Shown here: piece by piece, positions 32,480 to 40,109 of the stretch
Numbering within the stretch: the stretch's first letter is position 1
Layout: each line of letters opens with the position of its first letter
Assembly: GCF_000293865.2 (NCBI RefSeq)
Contig: NZ_ALKN02000008.1
Coordinates: 110,226-174,225 of the forward strand
Origin: Limnohabitans sp. Rim28
Lineage (GTDB): Bacteria; Pseudomonadota; Gammaproteobacteria; Burkholderiales; Burkholderiaceae_C
Direction of reading: 5' to 3'
Length of the DNA stretch: 64,000 nt
Position numbers and translations under genes: made by a program
The notes under the pieces: generated by a model
What the model was told of the DNA's origin: nothing
The model's input: only the letters and a program-made list of their open reading frames with translations
Databases searched by the model: none

Positions 32480-33706
32480 ATGCGGCACAACCCTGCCTTG
32501 ACCGATGGCCACCACATCCAATTGATCGAAGGGGGCCAGGCGTATTTCGAAAGCTTGATACAGGCCTTGGACCAAGCGCAATCGCATGTGCTGTTGGAAA
32601 CCTATATTTTCGATGTGCATGGGGCAGCAGTGGGGGTGGCCGAGGCGCTGGAGCGGGCAGCCCAGCGGGGCGTGCGGGTGTGGTTGCTGGTCGATGGCGT
32701 GGGCACGCCCAAGTGGCCCGATGTCTGGCGCGCGAGACTTGAACAAGCCGGCGTTGAATGCCGGATCTATTTGCCTTTGGGCACTTTGGGTTTGCTCATT
32801 CCCAGCCGCTGGCGTCGTTTGCACCGCAAGCTGTGTGTGGTGGATGGTCACACCGCTTTTTGCGGGGGCATCAACATCTTGGACGACTGGTACGACCCGC
32901 ACCATGGCACTTTGGCCCGACCGCGGCTTGATTTTGCGGTCCGTGCGCAAGGCGATTTGGTGGGGCATATCCAGGACAGCATGGCGCAGCTTTGGTGGCG
33001 TTTGCAGGGCGCTCAGCACGCGCGCGATCGTCAAATTCCGCAGGCTTGGCGCTCGTTCAAAGCGGCGGGTTTGCCCCTGCCTTGGAAGCAGTCGCCGCCC
33101 TTGCCGGACGGGTCCTTGCCCTCTAGTCGGGCGGCTTTGCTTTTGCGCGACAACGTGCTGCACCGCAACCAAATTGAGCGGGCCTACCTCAAAGCCATCG
33201 GTTTGGCCCGTCATGATGTGTTGATCGCCAATGCTTATTTTTTACCGGGCCGCAGGCTTCGCCAAGCTTTGGTCCATGCCGCGCGGCGTGGGGTGCGGGT
33301 GCGTTTGCTGGTGCAAGGGCGCTACGAATACTTCATGCAATACCACGCGGCCCGTCCTGTGTATGGAATTTTGTTGGCGGCGGGTGTTGAGATTTACCAG
33401 TACGACGCCAGTTTTTTGCACGCCAAAGTGGCCGTGGTCGATGCCCACCATGAGCGTCCCTGGGCCACTGTGGGCTCGTCCAATCTGGACCCACTCAGCC
33501 TGTTGTTGGCGCGTGAGGCCAATGTGGTGGTGGCCGATCGCGTGTTTGCGCAAGGTTTGCACCTGCGCTTGAGCGACGTGATCGCCACCCAAAGCACGCC
33601 TGTGGCCGAGTCTTTCAAGCACCGTTTTTGGCACCAGCGTTGGCGAGACCGCGTGGCCTTTGGCCTCATGCGCTTGGCGCTTTTCATCACCGGGCACCGT
33701 TATTGA
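32480..33706 (+). CDS. clsB: Cardiolipin synthase B-type phospholipase D protein
   Basis: Makes cardiolipin by transphosphatidylation at the inner membrane. The 408-residue protein has two HKD motifs, HRKLCVVDGHTAFCGG and HAKVAVVDAHHERP, each with the expected H-x-K-x4-D spacing, and the GSSNLDPLSLLL segment after the second. It lacks N-terminal membrane helices, like ClsB and unlike ClsA. Last gene of nudB-EEP-clsB. Confidence 0.9.
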   Translation: MRHNPALTDGHHIQLIEGGQAYFESLIQALDQAQSHVLLETYIFDVHGAAVGVAEALERAAQRGVRVWLLVDGVGTPKWPDVWRARLEQAGVECRIYLPLGTLGLLIPSRWRRLHRKLCVVDGHTAFCGGINILDDWYDPHHGTLARPRLDFAVRAQGDLVGHIQDSMAQLWWRLQGAQHARDRQIPQAWRSFKAAGLPLPWKQSPPLPDGSLPSSRAALLLRDNVLHRNQIERAYLKAIGLARHDVLIANAYFLPGRRLRQALVHAARRGVRVRLLVQGRYEYFMQYHAARPVYGILLAAGVEIYQYDASFLHAKVAVVDAHHERPWATVGSSNLDPLSLLLAREANVVVADRVFAQGLHLRLSDVIATQSTPVAESFKHRFWHQRWRDRVAFGLMRLALFITGHRY

Positions 33707-33768
33707 GGGGCGCCAAAGCCAAACCCCTGATCGTTGTGCGTCGATCAATCGCTGTTAGGATCATCCCC

Positions 33769-34503
33769 ATGTTAATGAAAATCCCAGATGCCATGACTGC
33801 TTCTGCTGCCACGCCCGACGACGAAGGCGTACCCGTATCCGTCAAGATCCGCGAGCGCATCCACGCTGCCCGCAAACGCTTTCACGCCAACGACAACATC
33901 GCCGAGTTCATCGAGCCCGGCGAGTTGGAAAAACTGCTCGACGAAGTCACAGGCAAGATGGCAGGTGTGCTCGACAGCCTGGTGATCGACACCGTCAACG
34001 ACCACAACACCGGCGATACCGCCCGCCGCGTGGCCAAGATGTACCTGAAAGAAGTGTTCAAGGGCCGCTATGTCGAAGCCCCTGAGATCACCGAATTCCC
34101 CAATGCCGAACACCTGAACGAGCTGATGATCGTCGGCCCCATCACGGTGCGCAGCGCCTGCAGCCACCACTTTTGCCCAGTGATTGGCAAGATCTGGATC
34201 GGCGTGTTGCCCAACGAGCACACCAACGTGATCGGCCTGTCCAAATACGCCCGCCTGGCCGAATGGATCATGGGCCGCCCCCAGATCCAAGAAGAAGCCG
34301 TGGTGCAACTGGCCGACCTGATCCAGCGCAAAACCCAGCCCGATGGCTTGGCCGTTGTGATGGAAGCCAGCCACTACTGCATGGGCTGGCGCGGCGTCAA
34401 AGACATGGACAGCAAGATGATCAACTCGGTCATGCGCGGTGCCTTCCTCAAGGACCCGAATTTGCGCCGTGAATTTTTGTCCCTGATTCCTGGAAAGAAC
34501 TGA
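33769..34503 (+). CDS. folE: GTP cyclohydrolase I
   Basis: Converts GTP to 7,8-dihydroneopterin triphosphate, the first step of tetrahydrofolate synthesis. Zinc ligands and catalytic residues are visible: VRSACSHHFCPVIGKIWIG, HTNVIGLSKYARL and ASHYCMGWRGVKD. AGGA stands 8 bases before the chosen ATG at 33769 (244 residues); ATGs at 33775 and 33793 are alternatives. Only 2 bases separate its stop from the ATG of the BLUF gene. Confidence 0.94.
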   Translation: MLMKIPDAMTASAATPDDEGVPVSVKIRERIHAARKRFHANDNIAEFIEPGELEKLLDEVTGKMAGVLDSLVIDTVNDHNTGDTARRVAKMYLKEVFKGRYVEAPEITEFPNAEHLNELMIVGPITVRSACSHHFCPVIGKIWIGVLPNEHTNVIGLSKYARLAEWIMGRPQIQEEAVVQLADLIQRKTQPDGLAVVMEASHYCMGWRGVKDMDSKMINSVMRGAFLKDPNLRREFLSLIPGKN

Positions 34504-34505
34504 CC

Positions 34506-34928
34506 ATGTTGGTACGCCTTCTTTATGCCAGCCGAGTGGTCGACGCCCGCCCAGAAAGCATCGAATCCATTCTGAGTCAGTCGCGTCAGTTCAATCCGGC
34601 CACTGGCATCACCGGCATTCTTTGCTACGGCGGCGGTATCTTTTTGCAAGCCATCGAAGGTGGGCGCAATGCCGTGAGCGAGTTGTATGGCCACATTCAA
34701 AAAGATGCGCGCCACAAAGACGTGGTCTTGTTGCATTACGAAGAAATCTCAGAGCGCCGTTTTGGCGGCTGGACCATGGGCCAGGTCGATGCCTCCCGCG
34801 TCAACACCAACATCCTGCTCAAGTACTCCGAGCGGGCCGAGCTGGATCCGTACAACGTCTCAGGCAAAGTCTCACTGGCCTTGCTGGAAGAGCTGATGGC
34901 CACCGCGTCCATCATTGGCCGCGCCTGA
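34506..34928 (+). CDS. BLUF-domain blue-light photoreceptor
   Basis: A 140-residue short BLUF protein, which binds flavin and changes hydrogen bonding in blue light. The residues that define the family are all present: Tyr7 (RLLYASR), Asn30 (SRQFNPATGITG), Gln48 (FLQAIEG), Trp89 and Met91 (GWTMG). After the BLUF core (1-95) only about 45 residues remain, with no attached output domain such as EAL or cyclase, so it must act through a protein partner. It is placed 2 bases after folE and is probably translated from the same mRNA. Confidence 0.93.
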   Translation: MLVRLLYASRVVDARPESIESILSQSRQFNPATGITGILCYGGGIFLQAIEGGRNAVSELYGHIQKDARHKDVVLLHYEEISERRFGGWTMGQVDASRVNTNILLKYSERAELDPYNVSGKVSLALLEELMATASIIGRA

Positions 34929-34965
34929 ACCTTGTAGGCGCGACGCCCGCGTCGCGAAGTGAACC

Positions 34966-35781
34966 ATGAACCTGATTGGCTGCGACTTCTCCAGCAGCCC
35001 CTCCAAACGCAAGCCCATCGTGCTGGCGCTGGGCCAAGCCCGGCAGGGCCGCGTGCAACTGCAGGCGCTGCACACCTTCGACACCCTGAACGCCTTTGGC
35101 CAATGGCTGGCGCAGCCTGCCGACTGGGTGGGCGGTTTTGACTTGCCCTTTGGCCTGCCGCGCGAGCTGGTCGAGACGCTGGGCTGGCCCACCGACTGGG
35201 CCGCCTGCATGGACCATTACGGCGCACTGGAGCGTGCCCAGATTCGCGAGCAGTTTGCGGCGTTTTGCAACGCCCGCCCCGCAGGCGGCAAGTTCGCGCA
35301 CCGCGCTGCCGACCGGCCCGCAGGCTCCAGCCCCTCCATGAAATGGGTCAACCCGCCGGTGGCCTACATGTTGCACGCGGGCGTGCCCCTGTTGCGCCAA
35401 GCGGGCGTGCACCTGCCCGGCCTGTGCGTGGGCGATGTGCGCCGTGTGGCGCTCGAAGCCTACCCCGGCCTGCTGGCGCGCGAGGTGCTGGGCAACACCA
35501 GCTACAAGAGCGACGACAAAGCCAAACAAACCCCCGAACGCCTGCTGGCCCGGCGCGAATTGCTGAGTGCATTGGAGCGCGGTCAGACCCGCCTGGGCCT
35601 GCGCCTGGTGGCCAGCAACGCCCTGTTGGGGCGCCTGGCTGACGACGCCAGCGGCGACGCGCTCGACGCCACCCTGTGCCTGATGCAAGCGGCCTGGGCG
35701 CAGCAGCAGCACGAATCAGGGCATCCGCAATACGGCTTGCCGCCGTGCGATCCGCTCGAAGGCTGGATCGTTACGGCTTAG
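34966..35781 (+). CDS. DUF429 protein
   Basis: A 271-residue protein of the DUF429 family, predicted to have an RNase H-like fold and possible nuclease activity. Acidic residues expected in such a site are visible at the start (LIGCDFSSSPSKRKP), in GGFDLPFGLPRELV and near the end (DDASGDALDATLCLMQAAW). Function is unproven. The G+C content is high, as in the core genes, and contrasts sharply with the sequence that follows. Confidence 0.8.
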   Translation: MNLIGCDFSSSPSKRKPIVLALGQARQGRVQLQALHTFDTLNAFGQWLAQPADWVGGFDLPFGLPRELVETLGWPTDWAACMDHYGALERAQIREQFAAFCNARPAGGKFAHRAADRPAGSSPSMKWVNPPVAYMLHAGVPLLRQAGVHLPGLCVGDVRRVALEAYPGLLAREVLGNTSYKSDDKAKQTPERLLARRELLSALERGQTRLGLRLVASNALLGRLADDASGDALDATLCLMQAAWAQQQHESGHPQYGLPPCDPLEGWIVTA

Positions 35782-36106
35782 GCTGCGATTTCAGCTTGCC
35801 CCATGTTCTTGGGGTGGCGCGTAGGTCCACTTGCATCGGTCGATAACAGAATAAAAAATAATTTATTAGTATTAATATTATTGTTTTTAATTCTAAAGTG
35901 CGTATACTGAACCCGCTCGCGCACCTGATCGAGTTAGCGGGTGGACTGCAAAGATGGAGTGCCGGGGTTCATAGCAAATGTGTACCTGTAAGAAATTACA
36001 GAGTATGAAGCTATATGCCAAGGTGCAAGCGGCTTGCAGCCATTTCATCCAAAAGATGTATCGACTTTATCCGGATGTATCCACCGGGTTTTGAGGTCTA
36101 AATCAC
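35782..36106. other. AT-rich intergenic region before the cassette-like gene
   Basis: 325 bases without a gene. Bases 35849-35899 are almost all A/T. A possible promoter lies at 35881-35886 (TTGTTT) and 35903-35908 (TATACT) with a 16-base spacer, pointing toward the unknown gene. I looked for an integrase, a complete attC and a tRNA and saw none. The arrangement, a promoter about 200 bases before a GTTRRRY core, recalls an integron attI region but does not prove one. Confidence 0.5.
35881..35908 (+). promoter_or_regulatory. Possible promoter of the cassette-like gene
   Basis: TTGTTT and TATACT are spaced by 16 bases in an A/T-rich setting. A transcript would have a leader of about 220 bases crossing the GTTAGGT core. 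Confidence 0.45.
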
Positions 36107-36113
36107 GTTAGGT
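36107..36113 (+). promoter_or_regulatory. Integron-type core recombination site
   Basis: GTTAGGT matches the integron core consensus GTTRRRY, where the integrase cuts between G and TT. It lies 26 bases before the ATG of the unknown gene, the usual position for the left edge of a gene cassette. A 7-base motif alone is weak; the attC-like element at the other end makes it meaningful. Confidence 0.55.
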
Positions 36114-37575
36114 GTCATTTCACAGGATCGGAGAACTCATGGATGACGGTCTCGTATCGGAACTGGACATGGCCATTGCCTTGTGGACTGATGGCGCCAG
36201 CATCGAAGAGGCAATCTTCCATGCTTCAAGAGATGAGCTCTTTGAGTTCTCTGAAGTGCTTTCTCTCATTTCCAAACACCATAGTCAACCCAAAGCGGGA
36301 AAGCGTGAGCAATTTTCCTTTACCGCCAATTCGGCACTGAGCGGCGGAAGCCATCCATGCGCTTCTCGTGAGTGCAGGATTCAGCGCACCGAGAGACTTA
36401 TTGCCTTTGCTGCGCTTTATGCCGACGAGGTCTATATTCAGCAGCCCTTTGAGGGAATTGCGCTCCGTGATCCCTCATCTATTCGCGAAGTAGACCGGCT
36501 CAACTTGGTCGCCGGAATCTACACGTACAAGGCGCTTCGGCCATTAATTGAGAAAGGTGTTGTCAAATACTCGCATGACCTCAACCCTTTCTGCGACTAT
36601 CACAGCGAGATCATCGCTAAGCCGCTGGCAAAGAGGATCGATACGAAGTGCCAGGCTCTAGAAGCCGAAATTACGCGATTGCTGCTCGAGTCTTGCAGCG
36701 TTACGTTCAATCGAACCAATCGACGCAGCCCTTACTTCGAAATATCTGGCCCAGAGGGAGTGATTGAACATGGAAAGGTTTATTTTCACGCCTTCCAACC
36801 GATGCCCAGCATCTTTCGAAGGTTTCAGAAGCGGGGCTCGACTTACACCCTGAACAAAGCCGAAATAGAAGATAGTGGGGTCCTCAGAATGGTGGTCAGT
36901 CCGATTGTCCGAGACATCACGTTTCAGGAGTGGCACACCGCGCTTAACGGCACGTCTTACTTGTGCGACAACCCAGCGCACATTGCACTTGTCTCCACCG
37001 TTAATAACGAAACCTTCGCTGCGAGTTCATCGGCTTTCTCCAATGCGCTGAAGCACCATCTTCCTCAAATTTATTCGCGTGATCCAAGCACGCTTCTTGA
37101 CTTACGAGAGAGGGAAGCAGAGGCCTTTTTTGTTTATAGAGACAAATTAAGAAAGTTGATGCAAGGGGCCGCTGGTTGGAACGAGAAAGAGGTATCGTGC
37201 GTTTTTAGAGACGAGATCGTTCCTGAAATCAACGGTTTGAAGAAGCGGATTCATGACTGGAAGGCAAACGCAAGGGAGTCGCTGAAAGAGAAGTTAATCT
37301 TTGGGACCGGTGCCGTCACGCTAGGGCTTTACGCTGGAATACTTCCCGCGGACATAGGTCAACTTGTAGCAGCGCTCGGAGGAACGTCAGCAGCGGCAGG
37401 CGTACTCATGGATTGGAACAAAACACTCAAGGAGAAGCAGCAGGCTAGAACGAGTGACTTTTACTTCTTGTGGGAAGCAGGGGCTCGCTAGCGTTTTCTT
37501 GGGTGCCATTTCGAGCGTGACGTCTAACCCTTCCGTCAAGCAGACCTGCCTCCGGCAGGCCACTTAAGTCAAAAG
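36108..37575 (+). mobile_element. Probable solitary integron gene cassette
   Basis: One gene, in one orientation, begins just after a GTTRRRY core and is followed 30 bases after its stop by an attC-like element, with clearly lower G+C than both flanks (for example 25 of 60 bases at 36541-36600). The size of about 1.47 kb is within the cassette range. No intI is seen in the window, so this would be a lone cassette, inserted at a secondary site or left from a lost integron. It is an inference from site structure. Confidence 0.55.
36139..37491 (+). CDS. Unknown 450-residue protein in the cassette-like unit
   Basis: I do not recognise a family. The ATG at 36139 has a GGAG 5 bases before it; a GTG at 36112 would add nine residues and would overlap the recombination core. 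The protein is mostly soluble: an N-terminal acidic helical stretch (EEAIFHASRDELFEFSEVL), a central mixed region (residues 85-300; RTERLIAFAALYADEVYIQQPF, NRTNRRSPYFEISGPEG), a charged helical region with coiled-coil character (about 325-385; LREREAEAFFVYRDKLRKL), and one hydrophobic Gly/Ala-rich segment near 386-422 (LIFGTGAVTLGLYAGILPAD) before a charged tail. The C-terminus could sit in a membrane. Codon use is unlike the neighbours. Integron cassettes often carry defence, toxin or surface genes, but nothing here proves any of these. Confidence 0.7.
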   Translation: MDDGLVSELDMAIALWTDGASIEEAIFHASRDELFEFSEVLSLISKHHSQPKAGKREQFSFTANSALSGGSHPCASRECRIQRTERLIAFAALYADEVYIQQPFEGIALRDPSSIREVDRLNLVAGIYTYKALRPLIEKGVVKYSHDLNPFCDYHSEIIAKPLAKRIDTKCQALEAEITRLLLESCSVTFNRTNRRSPYFEISGPEGVIEHGKVYFHAFQPMPSIFRRFQKRGSTYTLNKAEIEDSGVLRMVVSPIVRDITFQEWHTALNGTSYLCDNPAHIALVSTVNNETFAASSSAFSNALKHHLPQIYSRDPSTLLDLREREAEAFFVYRDKLRKLMQGAAGWNEKEVSCVFRDEIVPEINGLKKRIHDWKANARESLKEKLIFGTGAVTLGLYAGILPADIGQLVAALGGTSAAAGVLMDWNKTLKEKQQARTSDFYFLWEAGAR

Positions 37576-37581
37576 TCAGTC
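37522..37581 (+). promoter_or_regulatory. attC-like integron recombination site
   Basis: 60 bases with the parts of an attC in the right order and spacing: R'' GTCTAAC (37522-37528, fits RYYYAAC), L'' GTCAAGC (37535-37541), an inner stem CCTGCC-TCC-GGCAGG (37545-37559), L' CTTAAGTC (37563-37570) and an R' position at 37575-37581. The layout resembles the 60-base attC of aadA cassettes, including CTTAA followed 7 bases later by R'. The R' reads GTCAGTC instead of GTTRRRY, two positions off, so the right core is damaged or is target DNA at a secondary site. Confidence 0.6.
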
Positions 37582-37606
37582 GTCATTCGCAGCCACAGGA
37601 ATCCAC

Positions 37607-38302
37607 ATGAAAACAATCGGCCTGATCGGTGGCATGAGCTGGGAATCCACAGTGCCTTATTACCGCGTGATCAACGAGACGATCAAAGCGCAGTTGGGCG
37701 GCTTGCATTCGGCCAAGCTCGTTTTGTATAGCGTGGACTTTCACGAGATTGAAGAACTTCAACGCCAAGGCGACTGGGACAGCGCAGGCCTGGCCCTGAC
37801 CCATGCGGCGCGCTCGCTGCAAGCGGCTGGCGCATCGTTCTTGGTGTTGTGCACCAACACCATGCACAAGGTCGCGCACCACATCGAAGCGGCCGTCAAC
37901 ATCCCACTGCTGCACATTGCAGACCCTACCGCAGCCGCCATCAAGACAGCGGGGCACACCGTGGTGGGCCTGCTGGGCACGCGCTTCACCATGGAGCAAG
38001 CTTTTTACAAAGACCGGCTGCGCGATCACCATGGCCTGCAGGTCAAAGTCCCTGCCCAGGCAGACCGGGACATCGTTCACCGCATCATTTATGAAGAACT
38101 GTGCCTGGGCATCGTCAAGGCCGAGTCTCGCGCTGAATACCAACGGGTGATGCAATACCTGGCCGCTCAGGGCGTGCAATCCATCATCCTGGGCTGCACA
38201 GAAATCTCGCTCTTGGTAAACGCACAAGACTCCCCGGTCCCGCTGTTTGACACCACAGCCATCCACGCCAGGGCGGCGGCGCTGAAGGCGCTGCAGCTGT
38301 GA
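37607..38302 (+). CDS. Aspartate/glutamate racemase family protein
   Basis: A 231-residue protein of the Asp/Glu racemase family (RacX/YgeA type), which inverts the alpha carbon of amino acids with two cysteines and no cofactor. Both cysteines are present: VLCTNTMHKVA (first half) and IILGCTEISLLV (second half). The start KTIGLIGGMSWESTVPYYRVIN is typical. The substrate cannot be assigned; YgeA-like enzymes are broad. It lies immediately after the attC-like site, at the right edge of the cassette-like unit. Confidence 0.92.
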   Translation: MKTIGLIGGMSWESTVPYYRVINETIKAQLGGLHSAKLVLYSVDFHEIEELQRQGDWDSAGLALTHAARSLQAAGASFLVLCTNTMHKVAHHIEAAVNIPLLHIADPTAAAIKTAGHTVVGLLGTRFTMEQAFYKDRLRDHHGLQVKVPAQADRDIVHRIIYEELCLGIVKAESRAEYQRVMQYLAAQGVQSIILGCTEISLLVNAQDSPVPLFDTTAIHARAAALKALQL

Positions 38303-38336
38303 AGGTCCATCAAGCGTAACGACTGCTTCCGCAGAC

Positions 38337-38675
38337 TCAAGCCGCCGTCTGCATCTTTAGCCAATCGCGCAGCGCGGCGTTCATGCGGGTTTGCCAGCCT
38401 GGGCCACCTGCGCGAAAGGCCGCCAGTACATCGCTATCTATCCGGATGGTGGTGGATTCCTTGTCGCTGCCGGTGGGGCGTCCCCTCTGGCGTCGGTAGA
38501 TCTCGATGCCGCCCTGCATTTCTTCACGCGTCAGTGGCCGCTCATTTTCATTTTGGCCGTCCCATGCATAGGGCGCTGAGGCCTGAACTCGGTCTTTCTG
38601 CGTTTTCGTTTTCCCCTGGGCCGAGGCTTTGCGCAATTCATCGAGCGTCATCGAAGTCGTTTTTGAGCCAGTCAT
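38337..38675 (-). CDS. brnA: BrnA-like antitoxin
   Basis: Antitoxin of a type II BrnT/BrnA pair. The 112-residue protein from MTGSKTTSMTLDELRKA has a C-terminal ribbon-helix-helix region (STTIRIDSDVLAAFRAGGPGW, then QTRMNAALRDWL), which binds DNA and the toxin operator, and a disordered N-terminal half that would wrap the toxin. Its start overlaps the brnT 3' end by about 38 bases; an ATG at 38651 is an alternative with less overlap. BrnA is expected to repress the pair by binding the operator at 38957-38967. Confidence 0.88.
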   Translation of the reverse strand: MTGSKTTSMTLDELRKASAQGKTKTQKDRVQASAPYAWDGQNENERPLTREEMQGGIEIYRRQRGRPTGSDKESTTIRIDSDVLAAFRAGGPGWQTRMNAALRDWLKMQTAA

Positions 38676-38934
38676 GGTAGGCGGTCCTTTCTTCTTCACT
38701 GGCGGGCCTGAAGCTGATGATCCGCATCGCGCTTTGTCGCGAGACATACACCACCGTCAGTACAGCCAGCACATCAAACACATAGGCAAATGCTTGGGTG
38801 CGTTGTTCCAGGTTTCGAACACTTTTCACGTCCAGTCGATACTTGCTGTCCAGCACCATCACGGCGTCAATGAAGTCCAAACCGTGCTTGTCCAAATTGG
38901 TTTGCCGTTTATCGGGGTCCCAAAGTATGTGCAT
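38638..38934 (-). CDS. brnT: BrnT-like ribonuclease toxin
   Basis: A 98-residue toxin of the BrnT family, a RelE-fold ribonuclease that stops translation under stress. Family features are the start ILWDPDKRQTNLDKHGLDFIDA, the region RTQAFAYVFDVLAVLTVVYV and the catalytic-region motif MRIISFRPASEEERTAYHDW. It is the first gene of the pair, as is usual for brnTA, with a strong promoter directly upstream. Confidence 0.9.
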   Translation of the reverse strand: MHILWDPDKRQTNLDKHGLDFIDAVMVLDSKYRLDVKSVRNLEQRTQAFAYVFDVLAVLTVVYVSRQSAMRIISFRPASEEERTAYHDWLKNDFDDAR

Positions 38935-38946
38935 TTCGGTTCATTT

Positions 38947-38974
38947 ATTGTAGTAACGAAAATTTCGAAGTCAA
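38947..38974 (-). promoter_or_regulatory. brnTA promoter with operator
   Basis: On the minus strand: -35 TTGACT (38974-38969), a 16-base spacer and -10 TACAAT (38952-38947), 12 bases before the brnT ATG. The spacer contains the inverted repeat CGAAA-A-TTTCG (38957-38967). Its position between -35 and -10 is what is expected for autorepression by a ribbon-helix-helix antitoxin. Confidence 0.7.
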
Positions 38975-39132
38975 TCATCGGATACGCCAAAAAGCGCCTT
39001 GGATGCGATACCGATAGATGGGAATGTTGCCTTTGTTATTCAAATAATGAATCAGGGGATACGATGAGGCCTGATTTGCTGGGTTGCTGGAAATGCGCAA
39101 GCTCAGAGCGATTCACACGAAGGAGAGTGCCG

Positions 39133-39615
39133 ATGACCCTTTTGCATGAACCCGTCCAAGAAGCCGCTCGCCGGAGCGTGCTGTGCTGGCTGGCCACAGT
39201 CGATGCCGACGGTCAGCCCAATGTCTCGCCCAAAGAGGTTTGGGCCATTGCAGACAATGCGCATGTGGTGGTGGCGAACATTGCATCACCCCAGTCGGTC
39301 CGCAACATCGCGCATCAGCAGAAGGTGTGTCTGAGTTTTGTCGATGTGTTCGTGCAAAAGGGATTCAAGCTGGTGGGCACGGCGCGCGAGTTGCGTGCAG
39401 CCGATCCAGAATTCTCTGCTTGGGCCGCGCCATTGCTTTCCATGGTGGGGCAACGCTTTGCCATTCAGAGCGTGCTGGTGCTTCGCGTCACAACGGTGAA
39501 TCCCATCGTGGCACCCAGTTACCGCTTTTATCCAGATGAAACCACCGAAGCTTCGCAAGTGGCATCTGCCATGCGAACCTACAAAGTCCAACCTTCTGCA
39601 CAGGAGAAACCATGA
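39133..39615 (+). CDS. Pyridoxamine 5'-phosphate oxidase-like flavin-binding protein
   Basis: A 160-residue PNPOx-like split-barrel protein: SVLCWLATVDADGQPNVSPKEVW, VVVANIASPQSVRNIAHQQKVCLSF, and FVQKGFKLVGTARELR. Such proteins bind FMN, F420 or heme and reduce or oxidise small molecules; the exact reaction is unknown. AGGAGAG precedes the ATG. The frame is open further upstream (an in-frame ATG at 39064), but that part is not like the family. Its stop overlaps the next ATG by 4 bases. Confidence 0.85.
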   Translation: MTLLHEPVQEAARRSVLCWLATVDADGQPNVSPKEVWAIADNAHVVVANIASPQSVRNIAHQQKVCLSFVDVFVQKGFKLVGTARELRAADPEFSAWAAPLLSMVGQRFAIQSVLVLRVTTVNPIVAPSYRFYPDETTEASQVASAMRTYKVQPSAQEKP

Positions 39616-40064
39616 GTTCAATCACCATCCGCCAAGCTGTGTTGGCTGACCTCGATGCGGTGACAACCTTGTTCGATGGCTATCGCCAGTTTTATGGTCA
39701 GGCCAGCGATGAAGCCGCAGCCAAGACTTTTCTGCAAGCCCGCTTTGAGCATGGTCAATCGGTGGTGCTGCTGGCCGAATCAAACGGGCAGGCTGTGGGT
39801 TTCACGCAGCTGTACCCGAGCTTTTCTTCGGTGTCGATGGCGCGGGTGTTTGTGCTCAATGATTTGTATGTGGCCGAATCGGCCAGACGAATGGGCGTGG
39901 GCGAAGCCTTGTTGAATGCCGCTACGGACCATGCACGCCAACTGGGTGCGGTGCGTTTGTCCTTGACCACAAACGTGCAAAACTTGCCCGCACAGTCTTT
40001 GTACGCGGCCATGGGTTGGGAGCGTGATCAAAAATTCTATGCCTACCACTTGGCATTAGGATAG
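39612..40064 (+). CDS. GNAT-family N-acetyltransferase
   Basis: A 150-residue acetyltransferase with the GNAT fold: ITIRQAVLADLDAVTTLFDGYRQFY at the N-terminus, motif A with the acetyl-CoA loop SARRMGVGEALLNAA, and motif B (PAQSLYAAMGWERDQKFYAY). The substrate is not predictable. It overlaps the PNPOx-like gene by 4 bases. Confidence 0.9.
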   Translation: MSSITIRQAVLADLDAVTTLFDGYRQFYGQASDEAAAKTFLQARFEHGQSVVLLAESNGQAVGFTQLYPSFSSVSMARVFVLNDLYVAESARRMGVGEALLNAATDHARQLGAVRLSLTTNVQNLPAQSLYAAMGWERDQKFYAYHLALG

Positions 40065-40109
40065 GCCTGATGGTTCGCTCGATTTCAGCGAATCCCTTAG
40101 GAGATGCCG

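Noticed and set aside
35782..36106. A second complete attC on the left side of the cassette-like unit
   Set aside because: No RYYYAAC box or paired L''/L' arms can be found within the usual 60-140 bases before GTTAGGT; only the core and a short TAAATCA are present.
39064..39132. Longer N-terminus for the PNPOx-like protein starting at 39064
   Set aside because: The extra 23 residues are not like the family, and AGGAGAG stands correctly before the ATG at 39133.
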